64,000 nt of DNA, taken from contig NC_080573.1 of NCBI RefSeq assembly GCF_029962835.1, positions 37,255,001-37,319,000 on the forward strand, written 5' to 3'. The position numbers were made by a program, and so were the translations under genes. The DNA comes from Magnolia sinica. Lineage: Eukaryota > Streptophyta > Magnoliopsida > Magnoliales > Magnoliaceae. Positions 1 through 11,316 of the stretch are shown here, in pieces (position 1 is the stretch's first letter; every line of letters begins with the position of its first letter). The notes below the pieces were generated by a model. That model was given only the letters and a program-made list of their open reading frames with translations. It did not search any database and was not told the origin of the DNA.

Positions 1-1389
1 ATAAAAAAAAAACAGAAACTTTTTTTTTCTTAAATGGAAATGCAAAAAATCAAATGCGTTTTCTTAATTTGAGGCCTTGTTTCTAAAATTTAAATGGTGG
101 GGTGTTTGGGATGTGCAAGAATATGAAATGGGGTGTCTGGATTTTGAGCTTCTTTTTTTTTTTTTTTTTTGGTAAAATTCAAGCAGAATCAAGGAAAGAG
201 AGAGTTTGGTTATTGGAAGAATGCAAAAAACAAGAGGTGGGTTCTATGAATTTGAAGAAGAAAAAGTAAATTGAGGAATGATTGGATGAGATTCTCTGGA
301 GATTTGATGAGTTTTTGGAGAATATGTGTGGCTCCGATGCTGTTTACGTTTGAACTTTGTGACTGTACATTAGTCTAGAGTAAAAGTAGCATTTCCATCT
401 GTCCTATAACAGCATCTTCGATAGCTGTTATACTAGGAAAAGAGAAAACTTTACTACTCTGGCAGTGTGTAGTGTTTCATACGTGAGCAGTCACTACTAA
501 CATAATTGGTTAATGTGTAACTCAATCTAAACCGTCCAAATTTTGGGATTCATTTTAGATGGACATTAATAGACATTTATACTTAAATTATTTTTCCTAA
601 CATGTAGATTGGTAGACATCTAGCGATCCTGGTAGGATGAGAAGTAGTCAACGGAGTAAAGTCGAAGAAAGAAAATCCATTCATCAAAATCGTCCCACAA
701 ACCTGATTTTAGGGTTAGATCTTGTCTGCAGTGGTTCCCACTAAGTAACTAATTTTGAATAGAGATGAGCACATACGATACAACCCCTTCATGTGGAGTG
801 GAATATATCACATACAGCACTTTCTTTTCCGCTACTAAAATAGCACATGCTAGGATATCCAAGCCATGAAAAAGGTGGTCCATGCCATGATGATCAGATG
901 GTTGAAAAAATAGTAAAATCCACTAATCATGCGGGATACATGGCCCATAATCAATGGACAGTCGATAGAAATTATATTCATGCATTTTGCATGGATCCGA
1001 TTTCTTACACACGTGACACTTACACGTTGGCGGGAAAGAATGGGAGTGGATTTGAAAAGTTCGTACAGTTCTTGTGTTTGGAAGCTGTGTGGGGCCACAA
1101 GATGCCTATAACAAATCCACTCTGTACATAAGATCACCGTTGTTTCGTGTGGTGTGGCCCACCTGGGTTTTGGTTTACTCTCATTGTATTGTGGTAGGTT
1201 AAAAATAGATGGTTGGTGATTTTCTTTATAGAGAAATGATCCAGCACAGTGAGTGATAGTGCTCCTAGTTGTCCAATCTATTATTGAACTGGACTGTTCA
1301 TAGGTCTTTAGACCACATTTCAAGGGAAGCTGATTGGCTGGTGTGCCATATACCACCGACCTGACTCTTGTATTGACGCCACTAAGTTA
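1..1389. other. no gene recognised
   Basis: AT-rich sequence with A and T runs and several short overlapping open frames on both strands around 850-1356. These frames overlap each other antisense, have no recognisable domain and no splice-supported extension. I see nothing here that I can name. Confidence 0.6.
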
Positions 1390-1740
1390 TGTGGGTCCCA
1401 TTTGTTATATCCCAACTGACCGTCCATTTAAAACGAGCTCGTCATAAGGTTTGAGCCAAAAACATAAGACATCTAATGATCAAATGAACCATACTGCAAA
1501 AAGCAACGGGGGATTGAACATCTACCATTGAAATCTTTCTGAGGGTTATAGGCGTTTTGGATCAATATGATATTTGTTTTTACTCTTCATCGGTGTCTGT
1601 ACAATATGTTATGGTGGCACTGACATAGGCTATTTGTGGTGTGGCTCACTTGAACTTTGAATATGATTTATTTTTGAGAATAAGGTCTAAAATGATAGGG
1701 CTTATGTAACTTTGATCTCCTTTCAACCTTGAAGACAACT
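1390..1740. repeat. fold-back repeat family A, copy 1
   Basis: Diverged copy of the dispersed self-complementary repeat found at least eleven times here. It shows the characteristic ordered phrases: a ccgtccattt block, a 'gaacatctaccattgaaa' block, 'ttttggatcaatatgatatttg', 'gtggtgtggctcacttgaa' and 'aggtctaaaatgat'. The two halves are roughly reverse complements. It ends against the SINE target site at 1794. Confidence 0.6.
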
Positions 1741-1810
1741 AGGAGCTCGAGGAACGTCAGTCTGTCTTTGCACGGCACGTACCCACGCCAACTATGTTGG
1801 TGGTCTACTT

Positions 1811-1966
1811 GGATCCTTACTCTTGCTCCCTTGGTAGACTCTTAAGAGTTTCAACACCTGGTCAAGGGTTTAAGTATTCATAGGTGGTGAAATCCCACTA
1901 CAACGTGAGTATGTGGGGTGTTTGTGTGCCTGTGGAAAAAAATTAAATAAAAAAAATAAAGACAAA
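1811..1966 (+). mobile_element. tRNA-derived SINE, copy 1, with perfect 17-bp TSD
   Basis: A 156-bp insertion beginning GGATCCTTACTC and ending in an A-rich tail. It is bounded by identical 17-bp direct repeats ATGTTGGTGGTCTACTT at 1794-1810 and 1967-1983, as expected for target-primed retroposition. The body aligns with a second copy at 59236. That copy has a recognisable RNA polymerase III B box (GGTTCGAATACC) and an A-box-like segment; here the B box has decayed to GGTTTAAGTATTC. It is non-autonomous and needs a LINE partner for mobility. Strand is set by the 3' A-rich tail. Confidence 0.85.
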
Positions 1967-2239
1967 ATGTTGGTGGTCTACTTATCTTTGAATAGGTATT
2001 ATTTCTCAGTCAAGCAGGTTACTTATTTTTGGATTGGTCTTATTTTTGGGCTCAAATATTAGGGCAAGCTCGCCAAACAAGAGACTATTGGGTCGATATG
2101 ACACATACCTCTTGATGAGACTTGATGACACCAGCACACCAGCCAGTGGGTAGTGTGGTACACCAGCCAATCTCATTGAGACTACGTGCATGGTAGAACC
2201 CCTTTTAAGCTCCGGACAAGGAGAGGCTCCGAGGGCTAC

Positions 2240-2660
2240 CAAAGGGCCACTGTGATGTATGAATTTTATCACCATGTATATCCATTTTTCCATATCATTT
2301 TAGGGTACTAGACAAAAAATAAGGGATCTAAGGCTCAAGTGGACCACACCACATGAAGCAGCGGCACTAAGGATGCCCACAATTGAAACCTTTTTAGGGT
2401 ACAATGTGTTGTTTATTTGCCATCCAACCTATTGATACGGTTGTATACACATGGACGAAGTGAAAAAAAATAAAAAACAAAAACAAAAACAAAAAAAATA
2501 TCAACTTCATCCAAAACTTCTGACACCCTTAAGATTTTTTCAACGGTAGGAATTTAATCTTCACTTTGTGGTCCATTTGAGCCTTGGATCTTCACTATTT
2601 TAGTATTATAATCTAAAATGATATGTAAAAATGGATGAAGCACCATAGAGTTCCATCCAT
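2240..2660. repeat. fold-back repeat family A, copy 2
   Basis: Near full-length copy. The left half has 'gtgatgtatg', 'ccatatcattttagg' and 'aagtggaccacaccac'. The right half has the inverse phrases 'gtggtccatttgagcc', 'ctaaaatgatatg' and 'aaaaatggatgaag'. The centre is expanded by an A-rich run near 2463-2500. Confidence 0.7.
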
Positions 2661-2749
2661 GCTAAAAAAGACTCTATATGATCCGCCGGGTCTCCCGAAC
2701 CTGAATAGGGAGTTATCGGGGCATTCAGAATCTAGATAGTAACTAGGCT

Positions 2750-3421
2750 TGCATAATGTCATCCGTAAATGGAGGTTCTATCTACTCGAGTAGGGCGTCT
2801 ACGGATGCTGGCTTTAGCTCAGCAGGCCTATTGGATATTCCCAAGCTAATTTCAGATTTTTTTTTCATTTCTGCTCCCAAGGGAACCTCATTCTCAGCGG
2901 TAACCTCTGGAGCCTTTCTTCAAGCCTTCCTCCTCTTTTCTAACGTATGCCACAGGTTTGACTCAGCAAGCTCAATGGTCCCTAGGGTTTATGCTGGGAG
3001 ATGCATACTGCCTTCTGGTAGGTTCTTCACGGCATATGGTGTAGGAGGCGTGGGTACTGGACGAGATTGTGCAGTTGCTGCCCCCATCTCTATGTTTTGA
3101 TCGTCGTGGAGGGTATGCTGCATTTCCAGCAACCTCATGATAAGGTCGATGTTGCTGGTTAAAGCTCTTACTTGGTTCTCTAAGGAGACGAGCCAACTTC
3201 CTCTATTTCAAGACCTTTTGGCGATTACTGGCGAGGGTGGCTAAGATCGGGAGCCTGATTGGGAGGCCTAAGGTTTCTTAGGCTGTTCTTCCTGCATAGG
3301 CTCAACATCGACCAATGCTCTCCCTTTCTTCTTTGTCATTGAGCTAGGAGAGGGGGAGGATAGTAGGCTGCGCCGACCTGATGTTGAATGCTTTGTTGTC
3401 GTTCTACGGACGATGCCAAAT
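2750..3421 (-). pseudogene. Ty3/gypsy gag N-terminal relic
   Basis: Reading the minus strand down from about 3420 gives a phrase like the leader at the start of many plant gypsy elements (aatttggcatcgtccgtag). Next comes a short Lys-rich start (MTKKKGRALVDVEPMQEEQ) that hits a stop. In another frame follows a coil-like stretch (LENQVRALTSNIDLIMRLLE), again ending in a stop. This arrangement matches the start of a gag polyprotein that is frameshifted and truncated. No protease or polymerase follows below 2750. The plus-strand frame at 2756-3100 is a shadow of it. The lineage cannot be set. Confidence 0.5.
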
Positions 3422-4185
3422 TGTTATCATCTAAACCTGGATGAGCTTACCACTGCACCTGTATGCATTCGAATATCTGTATCAGTAATAAAGGACTACG
3501 AAGGAGTCAGTTTTGGCCAGGGACCCTCCGATGCCTAAGTTAGGTGAGTAAGTTTATCACAGGAATATGACCTGACTCAGAAATTTTTGTGTGTACCTTC
3601 CTCCCAAAACATAAGGTATATTTATAGGATGCTTAGGCAGTTTGCATATCGTAGCGGGATCTGTCAGATACACCGAAGGGTTTGAATTTGAGTAGCGATT
3701 TGCTTTCGAGAATATTTCCAATCTAATCTTGATCAGCATGCTCTTCGGCTATGATCTCGTTGAGTCTATCCTTACTCGGTACGATGAGAGGTTTTTTTTT
3801 TTTTTTTTATAATATCCCTCGTCCGATGTCAAGATCGGTCTGATCAGCTTGATCAGCTAGTTTTATCACCAAGTTCTAAATTCAAACAGTTTAGCTCGAC
3901 AAATGAGTCTCTCCTCGGAGTTCATTTATGGGGTTTCTTGTCGGAGTTCAGCTTGGCTATATGGTCAATACGTTGGTGGTTTCGTTCGACAATTCTTTGA
4001 CATCATTGCCCCCGGTCCACTCATAATGCATATATGTCCAATGCAATAGGTTAGTTCGATTTTTTACTAATAAGCCCAATTTTACCTACACCAACTGTCC
4101 TTGTCAAACAACTATTTACTCCAAAAGCTTAAGTTGTCAGAGTATGGTGTATCAATGTATATCAATGGACTTTATCACTTCAACA
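3422..4185 (-). repeat. probable LTR(s), terminal TGTT...AACA
   Basis: Segment bounded by TGTTATC at 3422 and TTCAACA at 4185, adjoining the gag leader on one side and a G-rich minus-strand tract on the other. It could be one 5' LTR for the gag relic. Alternatively it could be two abutting LTR fragments: the lower end serving gag, the upper end being the 3' LTR of the small element at 4186-4391. No second copy lies in the window, so the boundaries are inferred only from termini. Confidence 0.4.
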
Positions 4186-4391
4186 CCCCCCGCACGTGCG
4201 GGATGGAACTCAACACGAGAACATACTGACGAGGGTGGAGGGACACTCACACCATAAATACGCCGGGCTTGGTTACCCGGTCCCGGAGCTGGACCTGATT
4301 TTCCTGGTCCCCCGTGGGAGAATAATATTTTAGAGAAGCATATTTTTGCTGCTCTCGAGATTCGAACATAGGATCTTCTACTCTGATACCA
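4186..4391 (-). mobile_element. internal domain of a TRIM-like LTR element
   Basis: On the minus strand a primer-binding-site match to initiator Met tRNA (TGGTATCAGAG) sits at 4391-4381 and a polypurine tract (GCGGGGGG) ends at 4186, just before TGTTGAAG. Only about 200 bp separate them and there is no coding capacity. This is the architecture of terminal-repeat retrotransposons in miniature. The expected upstream LTR is interrupted by the MITE that starts at about 4402. Confidence 0.45.
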
Positions 4392-4401
4392 TATTAAAGA
4401 T

Positions 4402-4451
4402 TGAATTGTTTGGAATTCTGGCTTCCTGACCAGATCCGAGAGGTATATTGC

Positions 4452-4531
<80 letters not shown>

Positions 4532-4740
4532 TAAGGATATTGTAGGTTATAAGATGTTTGAATTTACAAACAAAGAGGGAAATAACAACATAATAACAAC
4601 CCTAACAAACATTTGATTTGAAATTTAAAATACAGAGGAGAAGTTTGTTAAGGTTATTGAGAAGATTAAGAGATTTGACTATCTTTATATACAATATACC
4701 TCTCGTATCTGGTCAGGAAGTCAGAATACCAAACAATTCC
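4402..4740. mobile_element. MITE with ~45-bp TIRs and a (TA)n loop
   Basis: Left arm 4402-4452 and right arm 4688-4740 are inverted copies of each other over about 45 bases with three or four mismatches. The core phrase is TTCCTGACCAGATCCGAGAG on the left, and the inverted right arm reads CTCTCGTATCTGGTCAGGAA on the plus strand. The interior is non-coding and starts with a 76-bp TA array. The two short plus-strand open frames over this element are artefacts of the array and arms. No clear target duplication was found. Confidence 0.75.
4453..4528. repeat. (TA)n microsatellite
   Basis: About 38 uninterrupted TA units inside the MITE at 4402-4740. Length is probably polymorphic. Confidence 0.95.
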
Positions 4741-4868
4741 ATCTCTGTCTGTCCCACCTCATGGTCGGATTCAATGTTCAACACGTGCAAACATAGGCTC
4801 CTTAGGTGCGCTTGTATGAGAACGGGCACTTGCAAAGTTTAAAGTACATGCAGACTTGCCCACTATTA

Positions 4869-5407
4869 GGAGCGGATTAGGAGTTACCCGGGTAACACAT
4901 TAGTTGGTCTTAGTCTGACTGTACGGAGCCTACATTGATGAATGTGTTGTATATCCACGCTGTCCATCCGATTTTCTATCTCATTTTAGTACTTTATTCC
5001 AAACATTAAGAAGATCCACAATTCATGTGGACCACACCACTGAAAACTGTAATGATTGACCATTAAAAAATTACTATGGCCAATAAAAGTTTTGGATCAA
5101 GCTGATATTTTTATTTTCCTTTCATCCGGACCTGTTTGATCTTACCAACAGGTTGGATGGAAAACAAACATTACGGTGGTCCATGGATGGGCCCTAATAA
5201 GTTTTTAATGGAGGATATTCAATCATCACTTGTTTATGTGTAGTGGTCCACCTGAGTTTAGATCCTCTTAGTTTTTAGGACCACGTCCTAAAATGATATA
5301 AAATAACGGATGGACGGCGTCGATATATAAACCATTCATCAACGTGGGCCCTACGCTCAGGGTAATACCTACTAATGTGTTGCCCGGGTAACATCTAATC
5401 GACTCCC
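4869..5407. mobile_element. TIR element 1 carrying a family A core
   Basis: The left end 4869-4910 and the right end 5367-5407 are inverted repeats of about 38 bp, centred on GTTACCCGGGTAACACATTAG on the left. Between them lies a full family A fold-back core (4911-5360). The element is non-coding. No convincing target duplication: the 9 bases outside each end differ. Confidence 0.7.
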
Positions 5408-5425
5408 ACACTCCGTCACGCGTTT

Positions 5426-5970
5426 GGGAGCGGATTAAGTGCGACACGGCCTTATCTAACACGGTTCGACCTTAAGCGTTTGGTCCACGTTGATGTATGT
5501 AATTCATATCCACTCTGTTCATCCGTTTTTTCATATTATTTTACATCATGAACCCAAAAATATAGCAGATCTAAGTATCAAGCCGACTATAACATAAGAA
5601 AAAGTGTTGATTGAACGTCCACCATTAAAATCTTCTTATGGCCTACCTTAATGTTTGAATAATGTTTATTTTCCATCCAGCCTGTTGATAATGTAAAAAC
5701 AGACTGGATGAAGGGAATAAAACAAATATCATCTTGATCTAAAACATTTGTGGTCCATAAGAAGTTTTTAATGGTCAACACCACTGTTTCCGTTGATATG
5801 GTTCATCTGACAATTGGATCTTCTTACTTTTGGGTTTCACATCCTATGTTGAGTTGGAAAAATATATGGAAGGAGTGGATATACATTAACTTCATCAACG
5901 TGGGCCATACGGTAAGGATCGTACCATGTTGGGTACGGCCGCAGCCGCACCTAATTCGCTCCCCACGCGT
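5426..5970. mobile_element. TIR element 2 carrying a family A core
   Basis: Begins GGGAGCGGATTAAGTGCG at 5426 and ends with the inverted version (CGCACCTAATTCGCTCCC) at 5963, only 18 bp downstream of element 1. Its outer TIR bases (GGAGCGGATTA) match those of element 1 but the inner TIR sequence differs. A 9-bp direct repeat CACGCGTTT lies at 5417-5425 and again at 5971-5979. Its size would fit a Mutator-type target duplication, although 7 extra bases sit between the right TIR and that repeat. The core is another full family A copy. Non-coding. Confidence 0.65.
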
Positions 5971-5979
5971 CACGCGTTT

Positions 5980-7288
5980 GAACAGGGGGACATCCAATTG
6001 CTTTATGGTTATGACACGTGTCCCCCTCTTTCCATCGGCAATCTTCTCGGTGGATTGACGATTTGAAAATGTTGGCGACTAAATCCTCTCAAGTTTTGCA
6101 CTGATGCAGAGAAATCCGTACCATAAAAACTGTGGGCCCTTCGTGGATTGATGGTATCTCTAAAATCATCCTCACCAAGAAATCCTAACCATCTAATTAA
6201 TATCCATCAGTGAACGGTTAAAAGTAAAATACTGGGTGGTCCAAATTCAATGGTGAAAATCAGATGGTTAACATCTTTTTCCAAGTGAAAATTTTCAGTT
6301 CTGCTACATCCACTGTTGGCTCCGAGTGCCATACAACAATGCCACGTGTACAGCTGAAGAGTCACCAACCACCTATAAAAACACAAACTACAACTTCCAT
6401 CAACAACCACAAGCCCATTCCCCAAACAGCAACCACAGTACAATACAATACAGCCAGCCACCAAGATGGACCCTTCATAATCAATGGCCATGAGCAATAT
6501 AAGATAGACCTGTCCTGTCCAATGGTCCATCATGATCGTAGTGATCCAATCCAATATCGATGGGTAGGGTTGGTGTGGTCCATTCATCAGCCTCTTTTAT
6601 GCAAGCAGCAGTTTTCAAAGGTGCAGATGAGTTGTTTAGGATTCTCTGTGGTGGTGATATTTTAGAGTAATGAATAATCTAGGATGGGACAGACAGATAA
6701 TGGCTCAATTTGTTACCATTAATTAATGATCTTCACCATCCATTTTATCAATTTTACAGGCTATTGATCAGCAGATTAGTTGATTGGACTGTCCAAAGTG
6801 TCTTGATGCAACTGGGAGCACCGTAACCTACAATACTCCAAGAGCACTGCACCATTTCTTTAGTTAGATAAAAGGAGTTTGCAGAGTAGCCTGCATAACT
6901 TCAGCTTGCAGAGTAGCCTGCTAATTTTGGGTTCCAATCAGTTGTGGTTGCTTGGTCATTGTATCTTAAACAAATAGCAGAGGACATTATTTTGGTATGT
7001 TGGATCCCACAAGCACTGTATGTTGGGCTGAAATCATATTTAAATGATGTTTCTGCACCTACTGAGCCAGTGGTCAATGATGAGCATGAACCAGGGTCTG
7101 AGGTTCCTGCACCAACTGAGCGAGAGGTAAGAAAGGAAGGAATTGAAGAAAAAGAAGCTTGCAGAGCTTTAGTTGACGTAATTTGAACCAGACTTCGAGA
7201 TTGAATTGTCATATACAGTTGTCATTTGAATTGCCATTTGATTGGCTAAACAAATTCTATATCAATGATTCTTTAATTTCTTCTTCTT

Positions 7289-7321
<33 letters not shown>

Positions 7322-8580
7322 GTGGCGGGGAGAAATTAGAAGAGTTCTTGAGCTTGTTTTGTTGATTTTTCTTTCATTATATGGATTTGAATCTTTCTTT
7401 CTTACCGGTCTGCTCATTTCATGATCACAGCCGTCCTGAGTTCTCTTTTTATCTTCTTACAAGACGTGCAAGTCTATTGACATAGATATGCAACAGGCAT
7501 GTTGTCTGCGATGAATTTCAAATTCACATCCAGTTGTTATATTCATGAATTTACTGTTATTATACATCAACTTCCCAGAATCATTCTTAGTCCAAATGGC
7601 CCATTTAAGGCAATGAATGGATGAATTTGTGTTGCACAATAGTTCAGAGATTTCATACCCATGTTCCACACCCTTTGCATGAAAAGAAAAGAAAAAAAAA
7701 AGTGTATGTTCTATTATCCTGACAATCACCAAGACAATAAAAATTACCTATGTGGGAAATGGGTTTTCTTAAGATAGAATTTTGGTAGAAGCAGCTTTAG
7801 TCTAAGCATCTACCATTTGTATTTTATCATTTAATTTAAAAGTCTTTTGATTGAAAATTAGTTCACATGAGAATACAAGTACTAATAAGGGTGAAAATCA
7901 TGAATTTGTTCACTGAATTGCTAATCAATTGATGTCCGCAGCCATGGAACAGAAACTTAATGCAATTTCTGTAACAAACATACAAACTGCCCTCAGTGAA
8001 GATGAAGAGAAAATTAAGACGTTACACGGCAACTATCCAACCCAGTACCAAGGGCCACAATCTTCACTTCCTCTGCTTCAAACCGCATATACCACTAAAT
8101 TCAAGTTTTGGTTTCAAGTCATTTGCACACCCTGCTACTGACTGAGCGTCACATGGAAAACAAGGCATGAAATCCACCCCATCCATCAGGTTTATGGCCA
8201 TATGTTCATGGTGAAATCGAAAATCAGGACGACAGACGCAATATATCAAATCAAATCCTCCAATTACAGTTATCAATAAGAAGAATGGACCAATAGAAGA
8301 CAGAATGGATCAAATCAAATCCTCCAGATAGATGCCTCAAAATTGATATAAGTGCCCAACTAATGGACTGTTTAACAAGATAAATAACATTCTAATCCTA
8401 AACATTTCTTCAAAACTAGCCCAAACAATGAAAAAGAGCTTTAGCATAGAGAATTACAAGCATCTTTTGTTGACATTGACGTTAATGTTAACATCATAAT
8501 CGGTTGCAATTGACAAGCTATTTAGTCGATGCTCCAAGTCTTCAGACATCCAAATTAGATTCAGTTCTTTATTTATTTAT
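5980..8580. other. no confident gene; unassigned open frames
   Basis: A G-box-like CACGTG near 6342 and a TATA-like CTATAAAAAC near 6372 precede a 5'-leader-like stretch, but the first ATGs (6465, 6483) open only 4- and 7-codon frames. A plus-strand frame at 6944-7186 (80 residues, acidic Glu-rich C-terminal part, ending LVDVI) and one at 7929-8141 (70 residues, preceded by an AG acceptor-like site at 7942) look mildly coding-like. I do not recognise either, and neither connects to other exons. They may be decayed exons. Confidence 0.4.
7295..7321. repeat. (GT)n microsatellite
   Basis: Thirteen consecutive GT units. Confidence 0.95.
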
Positions 8581-8586
8581 TTATTT

Positions 8587-8757
8587 TTAATCACTTTTTA
8601 AGTCTTTTTTCACGATCTCTAGCTCTTTTTTCAACAGATCATGCTCCTTAGCCTCAAGCTCTCTTTTCAAGAGTTCAAGCTCCTTCACATCTTCGTGACT
8701 CAACTTAGGTGCTACTTGGCCTGGCTCACACTTGTTGCACCAACAAAAGAAATTGCA
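8587..8757 (-). pseudogene. zinc-finger tail plus coiled coil relic (GRF-like)
   Basis: Too short to stand alone, but coding-like: 56 codons followed by TAA at 8587. It opens CNFFCWCNKCEPG and continues into a strongly heptad-like charged segment (KELELLKRELEAKEHDLLKK). In plants the end of GRF-type zinc fingers commonly reads C-x-F-F-x-W followed by a coiled-coil tail; the first half of that finger (the CxCG part) is not seen. An AG (…ATCACAG) lies directly upstream on the minus strand, so this could be a last exon. The minus-strand frame at 8859-9122 does not supply the missing half. It is either an isolated exon or, more likely, a fragment of a mobile or duplicated gene. Confidence 0.4.
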
Positions 8758-8766
8758 ATTCTGTGA

Positions 8767-9700
8767 TCATATTAAACACAAGTTTCAACAGTTAGTGTAA
8801 AAGCAATATAATTAATTTCAAATTAGTGAAACTCTTAAAGGCTTCAACAATATCACATTCATGGGACATTTGTAGAAGAGACTATATTTCGTGATGTCTT
8901 GGATTTTAGGACCAAACAACTTGCTTGATTGCCTATATAATCTATTGGCTTAACTTGATTAGCCAATTTGTAATCCATAGTGTATATTATTCGTTCATCA
9001 GTAAAAAGAAGAATTTTATTAGATTCACTAGTTTGGAGTTTCCCACACAAAAAAATTACAGGATTTCCAATTAAAGCATGGAGCATTCCCGAATGATGCT
9101 CAATTTCTATTGAAAGCCCCAAAATCGGGTTCCACCATAATCAAGCTGACAGCCGCGAAAGACAATAAAGTTGTGTTCCACCAAGACTGAACGGAAAAAC
9201 TACATCAAACCGTGAGAAAAATTTGAAACAAAAAAAGGCCAGTGCACACCCAAAAAAAAAAATCCCAAAATCGGGCCATGGGTACTGCCCGCCATTAGAG
9301 GATGGTGCGTATACAAATAAATCATTCACCACCAAAACAGCCCTAAAATCCCCATTTCAAATCTCGAAAGGCCACATTTGAATCTGAAAAATTCTAACAC
9401 CCTAAAATCCCCATTTAAAGGTCAACATTCAAATCTAGAAAATTCCAATACCCTAATTAGATAATCCTCCATTCCGGCCTAAAATCCCCATTTCGAATTT
9501 GGAAATTCCACATTCGAATCTGGAAGATTCAATAGCCTAATCAAAGTAAGAAACGCCACAGACGAGGGGAAATCCCAAAGCTCTAAAATTCCAATTTCGC
9601 ATATGGGAAGACCTCATTTGAATGTGGAAGATTCAAAAGCCCTAAAATTCCCCATTCTGCAATGCCCTAAAATCCCCAAATTGGCTTTTTTTTGGGGGGG
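8767..9700. other. no gene recognised
   Basis: AT-rich sequence that becomes CCCTAAAATCCCC-rich from about 9340, with several diverged internal repetitions of 'aaatccccatttc' and 'aatctggaa'. It ends in a G homopolymer of about 15 near 9692-9707. The open frames on the minus strand have no recognisable domains. Confidence 0.5.
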
Positions 9701-9710
9701 GGGGGGGTGG

Positions 9711-9830
9711 TAAGGGGGAAGAGAAGATGGGCTGTATGGCCAGCCCCATTTAGCCCAAACTTGTGACTGTACGGCCGCACGTGTGAACTCGTAGGGCTAG
9801 CCGTACGACCCATCTTCTCTTCACCCTTAC
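9711..9830. repeat. perfect-looking hairpin, ~38-bp arms
   Basis: Left arm 9711-9757 contains GAGAAGATGGGCTGTATGGC. Right arm 9793-9830 contains its inverse (CCGTACGACCCATCTTCTC). About 35 bases separate them. The hairpin sits at the upstream edge of repeat family C and may be its terminus. Confidence 0.6.
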
Positions 9831-10400
9831 ATCCCTTGGATTCCCCATCAAAACCCTATCAGCCTTCACCCTAAACCCTAGATTCTCAAATCCTCCAATT
9901 TCCCCAAATTCCCAAACCATAGATCTCTAATTTACCTAATTGACCCAAATCCCTAATTTCCTCTCATCCAAACCCTAATTCCCCCTTTACCAATACCTAA
10001 ATCCATCAATTCCCTTAACCAATTTAGCCCCAATTTCATCTTTTCCCAAAATTTCCCTAACCCTAGCCTTACCTGTATCTAAATCTAGCAAGCCCTAGGT
10101 AGTATTAGGTTTTCCCTCTTAAAATAGACTTATATCCCCATGCAATTTGGATGTCCTTGCATCTATTAGATCCTTGTTTCTTGTATTTATTGTTCATGCG
10201 GGACGTTGCTTGCTAATTTAGGCTTGAAGTCTTCATATTTTCTTCTTAGGATCATGAGATGTGTGATGGCTTTAGCATGCTTATGACTTTTAAATAATTA
10301 ACTTAATTTGCTGATTGATCTCTACTTTTGGTTTAGCGTCATACATCGGTCCTACATCACTAGACTATCCATTCAATAGTACCATTAGACCAAGCCACAA
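9760..10400 (+). repeat. dispersed repeat family C, plus copy
   Basis: Homologous, in opposite orientation, to 12895-13400 in intron 6 of the chorismate synthase gene. Shared blocks in the same order: a cacacgtgtgaa phrase, a cytosine-rich leader of the 'aaccctaa' kind, 'gtattaggtttt', 'tggatgtccttgcatctatt' versus 'tggacatccctatatctatt', and 'cagtcctacatcacta'. Non-coding. It may be an LTR or a retrotransposed leader; family not identified. Confidence 0.55.
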
Positions 10401-10936
10401 TGCAAGAACCGCGTTGGCCAGATGATCATAACCCTCTGAATGAGGCCCATTTGTTAGAATTGTTCGTTTTTTATGAGCCATCGATCGCATGGTTAGGATC
10501 ATCAAATTAAAGTGCTACTTTGGAAGCATAAGCAATACAAAGGGTGATCTATCGGATAGATGTTTCGAGATCATGATTAGACCTATTTTGTTTTTCCACT
10601 CAATCTGGACCTTCCATTTTCCATGCTATTAATCAGATGTTTGGGAACCTCCGATTGGTGTGATTTTTGCCCCATGCTTGCCCCTAGTTGGATGAATGAA
10701 TGGACAACTCAAATCGACAATTGATTGTCCCGTGTGAGCAGCTTTATTCAACATGGTGCTTATGATAATGAAACCGAACTCAAGAACTTAGACAACATCA
10801 CATAAAGCAATACAAAGTTCAACGAGAATGAGAGGGAAAGAAAGTGAAAAGGAGAGAAGGAGAAAACAAGAGAGAGAGGGGTGGGCTGCCGCAGTAGCGG
10901 TGCGGAAGAAGAAGAATCGGGTTTTTTCCTTTTCTT

Positions 10937-10967
<31 letters not shown>

Positions 10968-11150
10968 TTTATTTTTTTTTTTTAGGGTTATTGTACATAA
11001 TGACTGTTGTGGGACCGTAACGGCCGTTACAACACCGTAGCAGTCGTTTTGGTTTGTTTTTTCTGGACCTCCCCGTTTTAGCCTGGTATTGTGTAACGGT
11101 AACTGCCGTTACTGTTACGTATCGGCTGATAGGTAACCGATCTGGGACAC
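10400..11150. other. no gene; T-rich tract and GTAACGGCCGTTAC palindromes
   Basis: Contains a roughly 45-base T-rich tract at 10936-10981 and then imperfect palindromes (taacggccgtta near 11020, gtaacggtaactgccgttac near 11095). The latter look like the end of an unidentified element. The downstream end of this stretch probably holds the 3' end of the chorismate synthase transcript. Confidence 0.4.
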
Positions 11151-11316
11151 CTTACCTACAACATATCATTGCAATCCCACACCTTTGTTTGTGGCTGCTA
11201 AGCAAAGGCAGACAACTCAGTCCTTGAAATCATAGTCCTCTGCTACTTGTGTACGGATTACAGGGATTTCTTGGAAAAACTTTAACTAAAATCAGAGAAA
11301 GCTCACAACTCACCCT

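Noticed and set aside
847..1356. Overlapping open frames on both strands (up to 168 codons)
   Set aside because: They are antisense to each other in ordinary AT-rich sequence, have no domain, and codon usage looks random.
6207..6665. 126- and 133-codon frames on opposite strands behind a TATA-like site
   Set aside because: Mutual antisense shadows; no recognisable protein, and the first ATGs after the TATA-like site open tiny frames.
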